A DNA stretch of 29,498 nucleotides from Neocallimastix lanati (nom. inval.). Taxonomy: Eukaryota; Neocallimastigomycota; Neocallimastigomycetes; Neocallimastigales; Neocallimastigaceae. The stretch is from assembly GCA_016946835.1 (NCBI GenBank), contig JACVTC010000430.1:1-29498 (forward strand), in the 5' to 3' direction. The position numbers and the translations under genes are program-made. Shown here in pieces: positions 1 through 9,490 of this stretch; position 1 is the first letter of the stretch, and each line of letters begins with the position of its first letter. The notes under the pieces were generated by a model. That model was not told the origin of the DNA. It saw only the letters and a program-made list of their open reading frames with translations, and searched no databases.

Positions 1-910
1 ATTTTATTTCTTCTGATTCTTAGATTATTCCAAGTAATAGCTTTAGGCCAATCTTGATATCATACCTTTTAACCTAACTACTCAATTTAAATAATTTTAA
101 ATATTCAGGGTATTCTCTATATATATAATAAACCACTTTCTTTGGATATTACAAGTAACTTTTAATTAGGTTCATTATTTTCAAGGCTACCACTCTTTGT
201 AACTATTCTAATATACAATCTAGCCACTCATATATAAATTACCTTTGAAGTAAATTAACAGAATAAGCCACTTTCGTTAGGCATTTTATTTTAATAACTA
301 TTTCTATTTACTTTGAATTTATCAAGCCATATCAAATTAGCAATTAACTTTTAATCCGATTTTTGCTACCATACTGTATCTAATTTATTCTAACCCTATA
401 GATTAATTATTGCCAGAAATTAAATATTATATAAATCAAATTGAAAAATAATTTTAAATTCTTTAATACAAAAAAAAAAAAAAAAAAAATCATCAATTAA
501 ACAAATTTAGTAAAAAATAAAAAAACAATTATTTTTAATTTTAAATTAGCTTAGTATATAAAAATAAATTAAAAATTAAAGGAATGAATGAATATTAATT
601 AAATAAATTCAATAACAAATCTCAGTAAACAAATATATTATTTTTAAATAAATCCTCTAGGATGTATAATTGAATGAATATATAATATCTTAGATAAATT
701 TCATAATGTATTTAATTGAACAAATACACTATTCATTAGATAAATTTAGTAAATAAATTAACTGAACATATAAATCATTTTAGATAAATTTTAATAATAA
801 TATAAGTGAATAAATTTAATAACTTCTAGATAAATCAATATTGGAAATTAAATATATATGTAAGTAATTAGTTAAATAATTCAAAAAAAAAATTATTATA
901 ATATTATAAT
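1..910. other. AT-rich stretch without a recognisable gene
   Basis: No open frame of useful length is visible on either strand. The first 430 bases are of higher complexity than the rest and contain several loosely similar copies of a CCACTTT/CCACTC-centred motif (near 132, 190, 222 and 266), but spacing is irregular. A run of about 20 A ends near 489. From about 490 to 900 it is simple AT-rich sequence. Confidence 0.5.
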
Positions 911-912
911 AA

Positions 913-1104
913 AATTTTCAAATAAGGAGAATCAATACCGAAGATCTTTATTTTTATATTTCCTTTATTATTTTTACTTTTCTCGAATTTTCCACATTGG
1001 CCTTAGCTGGTAGGATCAGGCGTAAGTCCTACATTCGGCTCGAGTAAGTTAATAAACTGAAAGAGCAGCAGCGTGAAATAGAAGAATTATTAAAAATGAA
1101 ATAA
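913..1104 (+). pseudogene. possible relic of a host protein (hydrophobic segment plus coiled coil)
   Basis: One frame is open from 913 to a TAA at 1045-1047 and then to a TAA at 1102-1104. The translation has a hydrophobic stretch (about 950-1005), a basic patch (AGRIRRKSYIRLE) and, after the stop, a charged helix-like tail (NKLKEQQREIEELLKMK). The local G+C is clearly higher than in the surroundings, which suggests former coding sequence. This would fit the C-terminal end of a single-pass membrane protein with a short coiled-coil tail. A GTAAGT at 1044-1049 could instead be a splice donor that removes the stop, but no acceptor can be argued for. I do not recognise the family, and no start codon can be assigned. 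It could also be chance. Confidence 0.3.
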
Positions 1105-1399
1105 ATTTTAATATTTTGTGTAATTAATTATTATTAAATATTTTTTTTTAAATTTGAAAATATTTTAATTTAATTAATTAGTTTAGTTAGCCAAGTTTGG
1201 TTTTAAATAGTTAAATATTAATTTAGGAATAATCTTAAATAGTTAATATTAAAAAAAATAGTTTTTCAATATTAAATATATAATTAAAATTATTATAAGT
1301 ATTAAAATAATAAATACGATAAATAGTTTAATAAATTAATTTTAGTTTTAGTTTTAGTAAATTAATAAATAATAAAAATTATTAATTAAAAATTTTTGC

Positions 1400-1640
1400 T
1401 TATAAAAAAATAGCTTTATTTATATTATTAAATAACATCATATATTAATAATGTAATAAAAAAAATATAAATACATTTAATTTTTCTCAATTAAATCGAT
1501 GTTATTAACTATTTTGCAGTTAATAACATAGGAGAAATTTATAATTAATAAAAGAATATTTTTAATAAAAGAATTTATTTATTTTTATTTGTTTAAATTT
1601 TATAGTTTTTTTTATTGTTATAATCTGTTTTAATAGACGG
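1400..1640 (+). mobile_element. LTR-like repeat E, copy 1 (promoter/R region)
   Basis: This matches 7000-7219: both have a TATAAATA box (1466-1473 here), then a hairpin, then AATAAAAGAA-N-TTTTAATAAAA-like sequence and AATCTGTT. The hairpin here is a perfect 10-bp stem (1501-1510 with 1518-1527, GTTATTAACT/AGTTAATAAC). It lies upstream of a gag relic, so it is probably the 5' LTR of gypsy relic 1. The outer ends are not defined because terminal TG/CA and target duplications were not found. Confidence 0.5.
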
Positions 1641-2007
1641 ATTGATTACATCATTATTACCTCTGGTGAATAATGAATTTCAGTCACTGAAAGCCGGAGG
1701 TAGGTCGTGACGGTAAAGCGACATTAAAATATATAGTTTTAATATTAATTTTTGAGGTTTAGTATATACCCTTTGTTAGTAGCTTTTGTCAGTTATTTTT
1801 TAGTTGTAAGGTATACGAGCGAAATTTTGAAATTACCTTAAATAATCCCATCAATATTCAACATAAGTCCATTTAATGAAAATTAACGTTATTTCAACAA
1901 TTATAAAAATAATACTTTTGGAAATTCAACTTTTCCTTTTGACAGTCTAATTAAAATACTTAAAGAAATTAAAAAATTATTTTACAATAATTAGTTTCAA
2001 TACAACA
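1641..2007 (+). other. structured untranslated leader of gypsy relic 1
   Basis: This lies between repeat E1 and the gag start. It holds consecutive short hairpins: 1652-1658 with 1669-1675 (CATTATT/AATAATG), 1678-1684 with 1686-1692 (TTTCAGT/ACTGAAA), and a GTCG...CGAC pair near 1705-1722. The segment 1690-1722 is unusually GC-rich for this window. A TGG at 1664 could start a primer-binding site, but its distance from any credible LTR end makes that weak. Confidence 0.35.
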
Positions 2008-2350
2008 ATGGAGGAAGATGACTTTTTAAATGCCAGTTCTACCAATGAAGATGGTTTCGCTGGAGATCGTCGCTACTTTAAAGAATTTTTAAACAAGATG
2101 AATCTAATCTTCATGCTTCAGCCTGACAGATTCACCAATGATCCAACGAAAGTTGCATATATTATTCCCAGACCTTATGGTTCTTCTATGATTTCGGCTG
2201 CGACTTTAATTCGAAAACAATGACTCATGCCTAAATAATTATCAAGAATTTACCGCCATATTTAATGCAATATTTTGCAACTTTGATTCAACTTTTATTG
2301 CCAATCAGAAACTGAAAACAGTAAAGCAAAAACGAATTGGAGAAATAGCA
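2008..2350 (+). pseudogene. Ty3/gypsy Gag relic (capsid N-terminal part)
   Basis: Gag forms the virus-like particle of LTR retrotransposons. A true ATG at 2008 opens MEEDDFLNASS, and about 30 residues later comes KMNLIFMLQPDRF, closely matching KMNLIFMIHPDRI in relic D (20243). The first frame stops at TGA 2221-2223. The homologous protein continues in a second frame from about 2219 (NYQEF, then DSTFIANQKLKTVKQKR), so there is a frameshift. At about 2350 the capsid homology stops and reverse transcriptase begins in the same frame. The capsid C-terminus, zinc knuckle and protease are therefore deleted. It is not functional. Confidence 0.85.
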
Positions 2351-3040
2351 AATCTACCCTTTAACCGAAAAGGAATCTACTCACTCAAGGAATATATAGA
2401 CGAAATACTATCAAAAAGATTCATTAGAAAAACAAAATTCACGACTTTTTTCTTTGTACTTAATAAGAATGATATATTAAAATGGTTGTTGACTACCGAC
2501 ATCTGAACTATATGAAAATTCGTGATTCTTACCCGTTGCCATTAATCATTGACATGATTGAACACCTAGCCAAAGGAAAAGTCTTCTCAAAATTGATCTT
2601 CGATCAGCCTATAATCTTGTTGGAATAAAAGAGAAAGACAAATACAAAACAGCTTTTACAAGTAAATATGGCCGTTATGAATATTTAGTCATGCCTTTCG
2701 GCTTAAAGAACGCTTCTGCTGTATTTCAATACTTTATCAACGACATTCTTGAAGGCATTCTCGGAAAATTCGCCTTTTGTTACATTTATGATTTTATATT
2801 TTTCTCCCCTGACTTAGACACAAATTATGAACATCTTATTGAAATTTTCTCAAGACTTAGAAAAGCCGGTTTGTATGCTAAACTTGAGAAATGTAAATTC
2901 TGCGCTCCTTATTTGGATTTCCTTGGACACAGAATTTCCTCTGAATGTATCCTTATGGACCCTAAAAGCTTTCTTCTATTCTTGAATGGCCTGCCCCGAC
3001 AGATAAAAACAACTTCAATCTTTCTAAGGGCGTTCTAACT
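2350..3040 (+). pseudogene. Ty3/gypsy reverse transcriptase relic
   Basis: This is the RT domain of Pol, which copies element RNA into cDNA. Three frames carry it in order: about 2350-2506 (SLKEYIDEIL, RFIRK), about 2482-2590 (VVDYRHLN, SYPLPLI), and about 2589-3038 (KIDLRSAYNL, YGRYEYLVMPFGLKNA, LEKCKF, FLGHRIS). The first catalytic Asp (KIDL) is present. The YLDD box reads CYIYDFIFFS, so the first Asp of the pair is Tyr and the enzyme would be dead even without the frameshifts near 2482 and 2590. The order RT, RNase H, integrase identifies Ty3/gypsy rather than copia. Confidence 0.9.
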
Positions 3041-3690
3041 ACAATGGACACTTTATTCCTGGATTTGCGGCTCTAACACATCCTTTTCATTCATTTTTGA
3101 AGAAAAATAAGAAATTCTTTTAGACATCCGAAACTCAAAAGGTATTTGACGAATTAAAATCCAAATTCTCTTCTGCTCCAGTACTTGCATACCCTAACCA
3201 AGATCTCCCTTTCCTTCTCGAATCAGATGTTAGTAATTTCACTATTGTCGCATCCTCTTCCAAACTTCTCAAAAAGACAATAAAATTCATTCTATTACAT
3301 TCGCCTCAAAATCCCTTACTGCTGCTGAGAAAAACTACCCAGTTTATGATAAAGAACTTTTAGCAATTGTTGAAGCCTTAGAACAATGAAGACACTTTTT
3401 GAAAGGAACTTCAGTACCTTTCACCATTTTCTCTGACCATTGTAATCTTATATACCAAAAGAAACCTAAGAAAATGTCTCAAAGGCTAGTTCGGTGGGCT
3501 ATTTTCTTATCAGAATTTCACTTCAAAATCTCCTATCATGCAGGATCTATTAATGGTAAACCTGATGCTCTTTCTCGAAGAACTGATTGTGCATCAAATA
3601 AAGAAAAACTCTTCTATGATATTCCTTTTAACGTACTTAAACCTGATAATTTTTGTGTTGCCGCTTCTATTGCCTCTTTTAAATGATCAA
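3037..3690 (+). pseudogene. Ty3/gypsy RNase H relic with RT connection
   Basis: RNase H degrades the RNA strand during reverse transcription. The frame from 3037 gives the connection (HFIPGFAALTHPF), an in-frame TAG at 3121, then KVFDELKSKFSSAPVLAYP and the first RNase H strand (LLESDVSNF). After a frameshift near 3285 it continues with SITFASKSLTAAEKNYP, YDKELLAIVEALEQ, FSDHCNL and KPDALSRR. The catalytic acids (ESD, DKE, SDH, PDALSRR) are kept. A TGA at 3387-3389 stands where the family has Trp (EEW-RHFL), which is a G-to-A type change. It is followed directly by integrase, but with another shift of frame at about 3686. Confidence 0.88.
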
Positions 3691-4062
3691 ATACTCCATG
3701 AATACAAGAAAGACAAATATTATAAAGAAATCTGAAAAAAAAAACTCAATTCTAAACAAAACTTTCCAAAATCTAATAAATTTTCTTTAAGCAATAACTT
3801 CTTACACTTCAATGGAAAGATCTATGTTCCCTTTAAATGTCGTTCTTCAGTATTGAATATTTGTCATAACTCCCAGTCTACTGGTTATTTTGGTTTCAAG
3901 AAAACTTTCTCTTTAATTAATAACGATTTTTGGTGGTCATCTATGTAAAAAGACAAAGATAAAAAAGAATAAATTAAATATTATGAAATTTGTTGTCGCT
4001 CAAAGGATTCAAGACACAAACCTTATGGATTTTTGAAACCTCTCGAAATTCCACGACTGTAA
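3690..4062 (+). pseudogene. Ty3/gypsy integrase N-terminal zinc-finger relic
   Basis: Integrase inserts the cDNA. One frame, with stops at 3733, 3946 and 3970, gives FNGKIYVPFKCRSSVL, CHNSQSTGYFGFKKTFSL, NDFWWSSM, then EICCRSKDSRHKPYGFL and KPLEIP. This is the HHCC finger and the linker to the catalytic core. The second His of the finger is Tyr (GYFG for GHFG) and the first Cys is Tyr (KYYEIC), both explained by single transitions. Homology ends at 4062. The catalytic core that should follow may be the piece at 7249, separated by the MULE and repeat E2. Confidence 0.85.
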
Positions 4063-4299
4063 AGATATGATCAATATCTTTAATACATTAATTAATTTAT
4101 TTTGTGCATTAAAATATTTAATATAATTCACGTTTACAAAGTAATACAAATACATTAAATTATGTAAAAATAGAATGTGAAGCATTTCGACATAATTTAT
4201 GTATAATCATCATAAATTTTTGTACAATGTGTATAATATATGTAATACGCCACTATTTTCAGCGTATATTTTTATTTATTGTATTTTAGCATTAAAAAA

Positions 4300-4838
4300 A
4301 TAAAATAAAAACAAAAAAAAAATAAATAAGTTTTCTGTTGAGAATTTTATTTTATTTTTTTTTTTTTTAATTTTATTTTATTATTATATTTTATTATTAA
4401 ATATTTTAATAATAAAACCTTTCCATTTTTATTTTATTCAAATAAAATAAATAAAATTATATATTTTATTATTAAATTAATTAAATAATAGAATAAAATT
4501 TATTGTAATATTAAATATTTATTATTAATAAAATTTAAATATTGATATTGATATAAATATAATTTAAACTATATATATTCTAGTTAATTATTATTCATAA
4601 ATTTAGAGTGTGTTTAATTCTATTAAACATTTATACCATAAATCAATGATATCATTTTTATCACATTATTATCAATTAATTCGAATTCCTTTTTTTTTTT
4701 TTTGTATTTTTTAATGAAATCATTGATTTCATCAGTTTTTGTTAATATTTTTTTTTTTTTTTTTTCCAAACTCCTTCAATTTTCCTTTTGTAATTATTGT
4801 AAGATAAAGATTCTTCTCTTTTTAAATGATAAATCAAT
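4300..4838. other. A/T-rich flank inside the MULE, no gene
   Basis: This holds long A and T runs (4307-4330, 4354-4370, 4688-4702, 4749-4765) and simple AT sequence downstream of the transposase. ATCATTGATT/AATCAATGAT-like inverted segments occur around 4640-4730. No coding potential is seen. Confidence 0.5.
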
Positions 4839-6018
4839 TTATATAAAGAAGGTTTTTTGTAAAACAATTTTTTTTAAGTAATTGTTAAAAGATTCTGAAG
4901 CATTATTTGTTATTTGGTTTATATCGTTATAATAATTCCAATATTGAATATCATATTTATATAAATAAGTCTTATTAAAATATTCCAAAAAAATTAAAAA
5001 ATTGAAATAATTATATATTTGACATATAATTTTAATATAATTATAAATATCAAATATATATTCAGGATTTATAAAAGGAAAATTTGTAATAGCTTTATAT
5101 AACAAATAAATTTTATGATTATTTTCAACTTCATTATAACATAATTTATTTTTTTGAACTTCTAACGATCTTTTATAAAGCCATACACAATATTTAATAG
5201 TAATATTATGAAATATTTTAATGAAAGCATTGGATATACTTTTTTCAAAATCACAACGCAAAATTTTTGGTGTAACTATAATATTATTATTATATTTACT
5301 TTCATTCTTTTTTAATTTTTCAAATAACAATTCATAGGTTGCTTGTTCTTTATTATTTAATATAGATAGTGATGTAGTATAAAAACTATTTATTTCTGGA
5401 GCAAATACTCTTGATATAAACACTTGATAACCAAATATTGGTGTAATATAAAATGTACCATCAGCAAACATATTTTCCTTGTATTTTATAAACAATTCCG
5501 TTTGGAATGGGGAATAATGATTGAAAAATTATAATATTAGAATTTTTGCGTGTCATAAAATTTTCATCTCTTTCGTTTATATAATATTCAGATTTATCTG
5601 GAATTTCATTAAATTTTGATATATCAGTAGGTAGTTGTTTTTTAATATACCTTGATATTTGGGATTTGATTAAATTATATTCAGGGCATATCAATCCAAT
5701 TTCTTCAGATATTTCATTATATATATGTTTTGGATTTATATCAAATGGGATTGAGGTTTTTCTAATTTCATTTTTCATTTTATGTTTTACTATTGATACA
5801 GATGCATCATATTCTTTTCCTGGATGAGTATGTTTGTTTTCATATTTTATTACTTTATTATTATCATTTAGAATAATGTAAGATTTACATTTTTTAACTG
5901 TTTTATATTTAGTACATTTGAATATTTTTGTATTATTCGTTATATACCATAAATTAAATTTATATTTTCTATTTAAAATGATTTGGTTTTTTTCTTTATT
6001 AGTTTCACTTATTTCCAA
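4839..6018 (-). pseudogene. FLYWCH zinc-finger MULE transposase, broken by a 1-base frameshift
   Basis: Transposase of a Mutator-like element. The first frame (6018 to 5461, 185 codons) carries a FLYWCH-like finger with ligands C35, C44, H63 and H65 (HTHPG). The second frame (5495 to 4839) carries the MULE core: MFADGTF with catalytic Asp 12, ILRCDFE with Asp 82, and the tail TNNASESFNNYLKK typical of the family. The two frames meet at GGGG on the plus strand (5509-5512). Taking one base out of this run would join them, so a single insertion, an assembly error or programmed frameshifting could explain the break. The first frame has no in-frame ATG upstream (it opens after a stop with ...DDQLEISET). 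The His expected after the Cys in the C-x-x-H motif is not seen. Confidence 0.82.
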
Positions 6019-6059
6019 TTGATCATCGATTTATTATAAATATTTAAAATTAAAAGTTT

Positions 6060-6460
6060 TATTTTTTTATTTTTTAATTTTTTTTGTTTAAATCTGCTTT
6101 TTTTTATCTTATATTTTATTTTATTCTTTTTTTTTTATTTTATATTTTACTTTATTATTTATTTTTTTTTTTATCTTATATTTTATTTTATACTTTTTTT
6201 TTTTTATTTTATATTTTACTTTTTTTTTTTTTTTTTATATTTTATAATTTACTTTATTATTTATTATTTTTATTTTTTATTTTACTTTATTCTTTTTTTT
6301 ATATTTTATATTTTACTTTATTATTTATTTTATTTTATATTTTTTATTTTACTTTATTATTTATTTTTTTATTTTTTATTTATTTTTATTTTTTTTTATT
6401 TATTTTTATTTATTTTTTATTTTATTACTTTATTATATATATATATTTTTTTTTACTGTA
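6060..6460. repeat. T-rich low-complexity minisatellite upstream of the transposase
   Basis: Imperfect tandem copies of TTTTATATTTTACTTTATTAT-like units with long T runs. It lies directly upstream of the transposase start, inside the MULE. The open frame through it codes only Phe, Leu, Tyr and Ile and is not a gene. Confidence 0.7.
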
Positions 6461-6849
6461 AATGTTATTAAAATTAAAAAAAAAAAAAATAAATATATAA
6501 AAATAAAAATAAATTTAACCCTATTCCAGTTCATTTATTTTTACAAGCCACATTGTAATACATGAATAAATGATCAAACATAAATTATAAATTATGTTGA
6601 AATGCAATACTCCCGTAAAAATATACTAATTTATGTAATGAATTGATTTATATAAATTAATAGTAAATCTATATTTTTTTATACGATCTACAAATTTAGA
6701 AATATAAGAAGAATTTCTAAATAACTTAAAATTTACTAATAAAATATTTTAATAATAGTTTAGTTTAATATAAGTTAATAAAATAATCATAAAATTAAAT
6801 AGTGAATATATAATTAATAGTATTAATAATAAAAGAATAATAAATAAAT

Positions 6850-7219
6850 AATAAATAAGCACTTATTCAATTTGAGTCGAAACAAATTGAATAAAAAGCT
6901 TTTTGAATTGGTTTTTGTTTATTTTATAACTTTATTTAATTTTAAATCAGTTTTTTTTTTTTTTTTTTTTTTTATATCGAATATATGTTTAAATAAATAG
7001 AAACAGTATATTATAATATAATTAAGAAAATATAAATACATGTAAAATTTTTTATTTATTAAATGTAGTTGTTATTAACTATTTTACAATTAATAACGAC
7101 GAAAATAAATTTTTAATGAAAAGAGAGTTTAATAAAAGAAATTTTTAATAAAACAAATTATAATAGTATATCAATATTAGTGTTTATTTTCTTTTAATGT
7201 AATTGTAATTGTAATCTGT
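6850..7219 (+). mobile_element. LTR-like repeat E, copy 2
   Basis: This shares with copy 1 the TATAAATA box (7031-7038) followed by the hairpin GTTATTAACT...AATTAATAAC (7071-7080 with 7088-7097, 9 of 10 pairs) and the AATAAAAGAAATTTTTAATAAAA block. Upstream there is a further perfect 11-bp hairpin, TTATTCAATTT...AAATTGAATAA (about 6862-6893). A possible right end is CCACA at 7219. It lies between the MULE and an integrase piece and could be a solo LTR. No target duplication was found. Confidence 0.45.
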
Positions 7220-7248
7220 TCCACAATAAAAGTTTACACTGACCTTTG

Positions 7249-7720
7249 ACTTCGCTTTTCCATGAGTTCTATCACTGATCTATCCTTTTCTAATGGTTTA
7301 GTTGTATTATTGTTGTACTTGATAAATTCACTAAAATAGGTAATTTTATTCCATTCCCTAACGTTCCTTCTTCTGAAGATACTGCTAATGCATTTATAAC
7401 TCATATATTCAGACTTCATAGACTTCCATATGAAATTCTTTCCAATAGTAATACTCAATTCTCCTCTAAATTCTGGACATTTATTTGCAAAACTCTCAAA
7501 ATCTCAATGAAACTTTCTTCTCCCTTTCACCACCAAACCAACGATTTAAAGGAGAGGGTAAGCTCCGTTGTAGAACAATTCCTAAGATGCTACTCTAACT
7601 TTAAAGGTTCAAATTGGCAAAATTAGCAGAATTTACTAAAATAATACTATTCAAGAATCGTTAAATAGATCACCGTTCTACGTAAATTATGGTTACAACC
7701 CTCGCTTCTCACCAGTTGTG
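7249..7720 (+). pseudogene. Ty3/gypsy integrase catalytic-core relic
   Basis: Two frames give, in order, SITDLSFSNG (first catalytic Asp region), IIVVLDKFTKIGNFIPF, FITHIFRLHRLPYEIL, NTQFSSKFWTFICKTL, SSPFHHQTND, LKERVSSVVEQFLRCY, and after a TAG and another shift SPFYVNYGYNPRF. This is the D-D-E core and its C-terminal helix. The second Asp (normally SDRxTQF) is Asn here (SNSNTQF), a G-to-A type change. The Glu of ERV is kept. It may be the missing core of relic 1, whose finger ends at 4062. Downstream it runs directly into RT at about 7722 without the GPF domain. Confidence 0.82.
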
Positions 7721-7721
7721 A

Positions 7722-8049
7722 AAAATTTTTCACTACTATGGACCTTTACTCTAAATATTACTAAATATTAATCGATGAAGATAGTATCGAGGTGACTAGT
7801 TTCATAATGGTAATTGTCAATTTAGAGTAATACCCTTCGAATTAACTTGAGCCCCAGACTACCTTTTAAAGAGAAATGAATTAAATTCTTTTTCGGTTAA
7901 TTAATGATTGTATATATAATTCCTTTGATGATATTCTAATTTATTCTAGAACTATTAACGATCATTACCAACATATAAGAAAAGTTCTCGAAATTTTTAA
8001 TAAGTATAAATTAAAAATTAATTTCGAAAAATGTCGTTTTATCCAAATA
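7722..8049 (+). pseudogene. Ty3/gypsy RT fragment joined behind integrase
   Basis: The segment begins with FFTTMDLYSKYY (RT motif with the first catalytic Asp), then ILIDEDSIEVTSFI, CQFRVIPFELT, and after frameshifts FDDILIYSRTINDHYQ, KVLEIFNKYKLKINFEKCRF. The YLDD box reads SFDD, so both Asp are kept. Stops at the YY, LT and F positions look like Q-to-stop or W-to-stop changes. The fragment is cut off at about 8049 by LTR B1. It cannot belong to the same reading order as the integrase at 7249, because in gypsy elements RT comes first. Confidence 0.8.
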
Positions 8050-8605
8050 ATGGTAAAATTTCAATATACCAAATAATAAATATACGAATACTAAAATAAT
8101 TTGATACCTCTCTATTCGGGTTATACTAAGAAAAGTTTTACTATTTACTAATAATTCTAATTCAAAACCCAAGTAATATAACACAACACTATTTACTCTA
8201 TCCGTTAATAAGAGGTTGAGTTTACACTAAATATTTATTATATATTAATTTAATTATTAATTTTTAATTAATAATATAATATTTTGTTAATACAAATTAC
8301 GTTAATAATAACACTAGTGCATTACAGTTACAGGTACAATAATATTTGTATATATAAAATAAATGAATGATTGGGTAAATTATTTAATTAAATTAATTTA
8401 CTTATCATTAACTAAACTATATAAAACTATATAAATAAATATAAAGCAAATTTTAAAAATAAAATAAAATTTAATGTATAATTACTGTACGAAACTTAAA
8501 AAAATATTTTATTTGATTAGTCGGAACTTGCTAACTGTTTATCGATACATTACGTAACTATAAGGTTATTATTGGATAGATATTATTTTACTATGTATCT
8601 GTTAC
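8050..8605 (-). mobile_element. LTR of family B, copy B1
   Basis: This aligns along its length with B2 (23834-24385) and B3 (26377-26934). Shared blocks include CCTCTCTATTCG, TTACAGTTACAGGTACAA, and near the right end GATAC(A/G)TTACGTAA and CTATGTATCTGTTACA. Its length of 556 bp fits B2 and B3. Its orientation is taken from element B, whose coding remnant is on the minus strand. Flanks AATAA and TTGGT do not match, so no target duplication supports it. Confidence 0.65.
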
Positions 8606-8639
8606 ATTGGTAATTGATAAATTATAAAATTATAAAATC

Positions 8640-9490
8640 AAAATTATCAATGAATAACAAATTCCTATTAAAATTAATCCAAAAAATTAAATCTTCTTAA
8701 AACTGAAGTTGATTAATGAAAATTTAATTAAATAAAAATAAATAAAAATAAATAAAAATAAATAATAATAATAATAATAATAATTTAATTATTCATTAAC
8801 TATTTTCATTAAAATCAAAATAAATTAATCATCAATATTCTTTCTCTTTATTAAAATTTAAGTAAACAAAATAATAAATTTGTATATAATTAATAAACAA
8901 TTTTTTTTATATAAACTCATATAAACAAAAAAAACAAAAAACAAAAATTTCATAATTAAAATAGTTTTAAAAATACTTTTAATTTTTTTTAATAATTAAT
9001 ATTTATTTATTTTATAACTCAATTTCAATTTCAATTATTAAAATAACTTTTATAAACAAATATAATTAAAACTTTTTTATTTTATTTGTAAATATTTATA
9101 GCAATTAATTCTTTTATTTATTTTTTTGTTTATAAATGTAAATAATTTAAAATATAAAAACATGTAAATTTTTCTAAAAAAATTATTCATTATTATTAAA
9201 ATTTTAAATAAATTATTTTAAATAATAATTATTTTACTTTATTAGTTTATTAAATTTTAATAATCAATTTTTTCTTTAATTATTATAAAATAAATAAATT
9301 AAATAAATAAAAATATAAAATTAAAAATCAAGCTTTCTTATAAAAAAATATATTATTTTTTAAAAAAATATTTTTTTTTTTTAATTTTTTTTTTAAATTT
9401 CATTTTATTTTGTATTTATGCCTTTATTCACTTTTACAAAGTCTAATTTTTTTGTAAATTAATAATATTAATATATTTCATTATGAGTTT
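8640..9490 (-). repeat. interspersed repeat F, copy F1
   Basis: This is homologous to 27778-28653 and, inverted, to 11170-12198. Diagnostic shared parts are AACTTTTATAAACAAAT, TATAAAAACATGTAAAT and the 3' block CCTTTATTC(A/G)CTT-TACAAA-TAATTTTTGTA. In the reverse direction this reads as a hairpin followed by a TATAAATAC box, as in an LTR start. An (AAATA)n/(AAT)n microsatellite at 8729-8785 lies near its left end. The outer ends are uncertain. Confidence 0.6.
8729..8785. repeat. microsatellite (AAATA)n then (AAT)n
   Basis: Several AAATAAAAAT units are followed by about eight AAT/ATA units. This is simple sequence within repeat F1. Confidence 0.85.

Larger units (their letters stand above)
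4150..6660 (-). mobile_element. MULE-type DNA transposon with diverged terminal inverted repeats
   Basis: The left segment 4150-4250 and the reverse complement of 6540-6660 match over roughly 100 bases: both have GCATTTC(G/A)ACATAATTTAT and a downstream ACAATGTG. Between them lies the minus-strand transposase (4839-6018). The exact termini and an 8-11 bp target duplication, usual for this superfamily, could not be found by eye. Left of it the sequence is gypsy integrase (ends 4062). Right of it come repeat E2 and more gypsy integrase, so the element probably landed in a gypsy relic. Confidence 0.6.

Noticed and set aside
1-430. CCACTTT/CCACTC motif copies as a tandem or protein repeat
   Set aside because: Spacing is irregular (about 58, 32, 44 bases) and no frame stays open through them.
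471-490. A run of about 20 as a poly(A) tail of a processed insertion
   Set aside because: No coding or retrogene-like sequence lies upstream and no target duplication is seen. Similar A runs occur throughout.
3538-3686. Second open frame overlapping the RNase H end
   Set aside because: The first part is a shadow of RNase H in another frame. Only its tail (from about 3687) is real integrase linker, and it is included there.
6084-6461. 125-codon open frame on the plus strand
   Set aside because: It codes almost only Phe, Leu, Tyr and Ile from a T-rich minisatellite. It is an artefact of base composition.
7234-7458. 74-codon open frame on the minus strand
   Set aside because: It lies opposite clear integrase homology on the plus strand.
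8030-8055. TGGATAAAACG on the minus strand as a PBS next to LTR B1
   Set aside because: The same bases code for the conserved EKCRFIQ of RT on the plus strand, so the resemblance is more simply chance.
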